NCBI GenBank assembly: GCA_038231495.1
Contig: JBBRLG010000136.1
Coordinates: 1-13,786, forward strand
Direction: 5' to 3'
DNA from: JBBRLG01 sp038231495
GTDB taxonomy: Bacteria > Planctomycetota > Planctomycetia > Gemmatales > Gemmataceae
Length of the DNA: 13,786 bases
This document shows positions 12,706 to 13,786 of this stretch, piece after piece (position 1 is the first letter of the stretch; every line of letters starts with the position of its first letter). The position numbers were made by a program, and so were the translations under genes. Under the pieces are notes generated by a model. It saw nothing but the letters and a program-made list of their open reading frames with translations. It made no database searches and was not told where the DNA came from.

Positions 12706-13786
12706 CTACCGCCCCACGCGCTTGCGGCGTTCATCGTCGTCGTGTCGAGCCAGGGGCAGGCCGGCGGCCGCGGCGAGCATACCCGCCCACGCCCAGCCGG
12801 AGTGGTCCGCCGTGCCGTCGTCGGTCTGGCGCGACCAGCCTGCCGCGGGTAACGTCGCACCGTCACCTTCCATCATGTCAAGTAAACGATCTGCATTATC
12901 ATTGACCGCGAACAGCGCGTCCACGGCCGGCACGCTCCCACTGCCGTCGTCCGCCGACTGGCTCAGGCTGTCCGCGAGGAGCCACACCTCGTCGCCGCCG
13001 TCGTAATTCACGAGCATATCGCCGTTCTCCATCGTGCGGAACGCGCTGTCGAGTGCGTGCGCGGCCGCGGGTTGGTCGCCGTCCGGTTCGGACTCGGTCT
13101 TGGCCGCGCCGAGCCACGGCCAGTAGGAATCGCCCGACTCGCCCTGCGGGGCCTGTGCGCCCTTGCCTTCGGTGTCGGTGTTGAGCGACTGCACCCAGGG
13201 CCAGAAGCCGTCGTCGTCGGAGCCGGACGGCGTGGTCGCCTGAGTATCGTAGGGCCGGTTCTGCGACAGCCAGGGCCAGAAGCCGTCGTCGCCGGTGGTG
13301 CCGTTGTCGGGAGGCAGCACCCCGCCGGAGGAAACGCCGGCGTTTTCGCCGCCGACGAGTTGGCCGCCCACCGCCGCACCCTGACCGCCGCCGCCGGAGA
13401 GGTTGACTCCGCCGCCCGTGGAGTTGCCGGCGGTTTCCGTTTGGATCAGCGGGGTACTGGTCGCCAGGGTAGTCGTGGCGGAGCCGGCCGTGAGCGTTCG
13501 GCTGATCGAACCGCCGCCGCCGCCGAGCGGGTTCGTGGTCTGGTCCGTACCGCCGGCGCCGGGTTCCGCAGTGCCGCCCGGCGTCGGTTCGCCGGTAGGC
13601 GTCTTCGTCGTGCCGCCGGTGGTCCCGCCGCCGGTGGTCCCGCCGCCGGTCGTGCCTCCCCCCGTCGTGCCGCCGCCGGTGGTGCCGCCGCCGGTGGTGC
13701 CGCCGCCGGTGGTGCCGCCGCCGGTGGTGCCACCGCCGGTGGTGCCGCCGCCGGTGGTGCCACCGCCCGTGCCGCCGCCGGTACCA
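12706..13786 (-). CDS. Partial (5' end outside window) low-complexity Gly/Thr-rich protein with WPW repeats and C-terminal hydrophobic/basic tail
   Basis: The frame ending in TAG at 12706-12708 is open without a stop to the right edge, so at least 359 residues are visible and the start lies beyond 13786. A GTG exists at 13371, but Gly-rich coding sequence of the same character continues through it. From the edge inward: about a dozen GGGTT-type repeats; a linker with TKTPTGEPTPGG; a Gly/Thr/Ser-rich stretch (NPLGGGGGSISRTLTAGSAT); then three acidic-aromatic repeats DDGFWPWLS, DDDGFWPWVQS and GDSYWPWLGA, 25-27 residues apart; an acidic segment; and a tail with a short hydrophobic run (GWAWAGMLAAAAGLPLA) followed by RHDDDERRKRVGR. 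The tail resembles a C-terminal sorting or anchoring signal. Probably exported or surface-located. I do not recognise the family, and the N-terminus that might define it is missing. Confidence 0.75.
   Translation of the reverse strand, partial: GTGGGTGGGTTGGGTTGGGTTGGGTTGGGTTGGGTTGGGTTGGGTTGGGTTGGGTTGGTTKTPTGEPTPGGTAEPGAGGTDQTTNPLGGGGGSISRTLTAGSATTTLATSTPLIQTETAGNSTGGGVNLSGGGGQGAAVGGQLVGGENAGVSSGGVLPPDNGTTGDDGFWPWLSQNRPYDTQATTPSGSDDDGFWPWVQSLNTDTEGKGAQAPQGESGDSYWPWLGAAKTESEPDGDQPAAAHALDSAFRTMENGDMLVNYDGGDEVWLLADSLSQSADDGSGSVPAVDALFAVNDNADRLLDMMEGDGATLPAAGWSRQTDDGTADHSGWAWAGMLAAAAGLPLARHDDDERRKRVGR
13606..13786 (-). repeat. 15-bp GC-rich tandem repeat encoding GGGTT
   Basis: On the minus strand the unit is GGCGGCGGCACCACC with third-position changes (GGT for GGC, GGG for GGC, ACG for ACC), repeated about a dozen times up to the window edge. 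The changes are mostly synonymous, so the peptide is conserved more strictly than the DNA, indicating selection on the protein. The array may continue beyond the window. Confidence 0.85.

Noticed and set aside
12490..12905. Plus-strand frames containing SPKRQRG / ARSASEG repeats
   Set aside because: These are translations of the palindromic intergenic repeat, a known kind of false protein call in planctomycetes, not genes.
13446..13763. Ala/Pro-repeat frame on the minus strand (PPAAAPPAAA type)
   Set aside because: Alternative frame of the GGGTT array. The GGGTT frame joins the WPW-repeat sequence and a proper stop at 12706, and shows synonymous third-base variation.

Overview
The window reads as chromosome of a GC-rich planctomycete, most likely from the Gemmata/Isosphaera side of the phylum. 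That rests on lineage habits seen in the genes, not on a marker gene: a very long zinc-ribbon/transmembrane/PQQ-propeller protein, an Rpn-family PD-(D/E)XK nuclease with a coiled repeat linker, GTG starts, and a palindromic intergenic repeat whose spurious translations (SPKRQRG / ARSASEG) I recall as very common in planctomycete genomes. No rRNA, tRNA, CRISPR array or complete insertion sequence was seen.

Layout, left to right. Positions 1-253 hold a nested inverted-repeat element (52-bp perfect palindrome inside 14-bp outer inverted repeats) and a second stem-loop, followed by a small basic ORF (254-430, +). Convergent to it is putA (559-3576, -), a bifunctional proline-to-glutamate oxidation enzyme. 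Upstream of putA on the same strand lie a short ORF encoding only the C-terminal part of an Rpn-type protein (3560-3913, -) and a full-length Rpn-family nuclease (3992-4936, -) carrying a 24-bp in-frame tandem repeat. Divergent from these is a 1277-residue membrane-anchored PQQ-repeat protein (5112-8945, +).

Positions 8985-12292 (all -) form a four-gene sugar operon, transcribed in the order Zn-dependent dehydrogenase, xylose-isomerase-like TIM barrel, RbsD/FucU mutarotase, aldo/keto reductase of the L-galactose/L-fucose dehydrogenase type. Gaps are 42, 24 and 8 nt. The simplest joint reading is oxidation of an L-galacto-configured sugar (L-fucose or L-galactose): the mutarotase supplies the right anomer, the aldo/keto reductase oxidises C1 to the lactone, and the Zn-dehydrogenase oxidises a hydroxyl of the acid further down. 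No lactonase or dehydratase is visible here.

Positions 12293-12705 are non-coding and unusually rich in dyad symmetry: a leader hairpin, two related TTTGGCAAGGGT modules, and a tandemly duplicated palindromic repeat. The right end (12706 to beyond 13786, -) is the C-terminal part of a low-complexity, probably exported protein with (GGGTT)n repeats, three WPW motifs and a hydrophobic-plus-basic tail.

The most interesting observations are the Rpn nuclease followed by a separately translated C-terminal-only copy (resembling, in two genes, the nuclease/intragenic-inhibitor arrangement reported for E. coli rpn genes), the compact L-galacto sugar operon with a Tyr-to-Phe change at the expected mutarotase catalytic position, and the nested palindromic elements at both ends.
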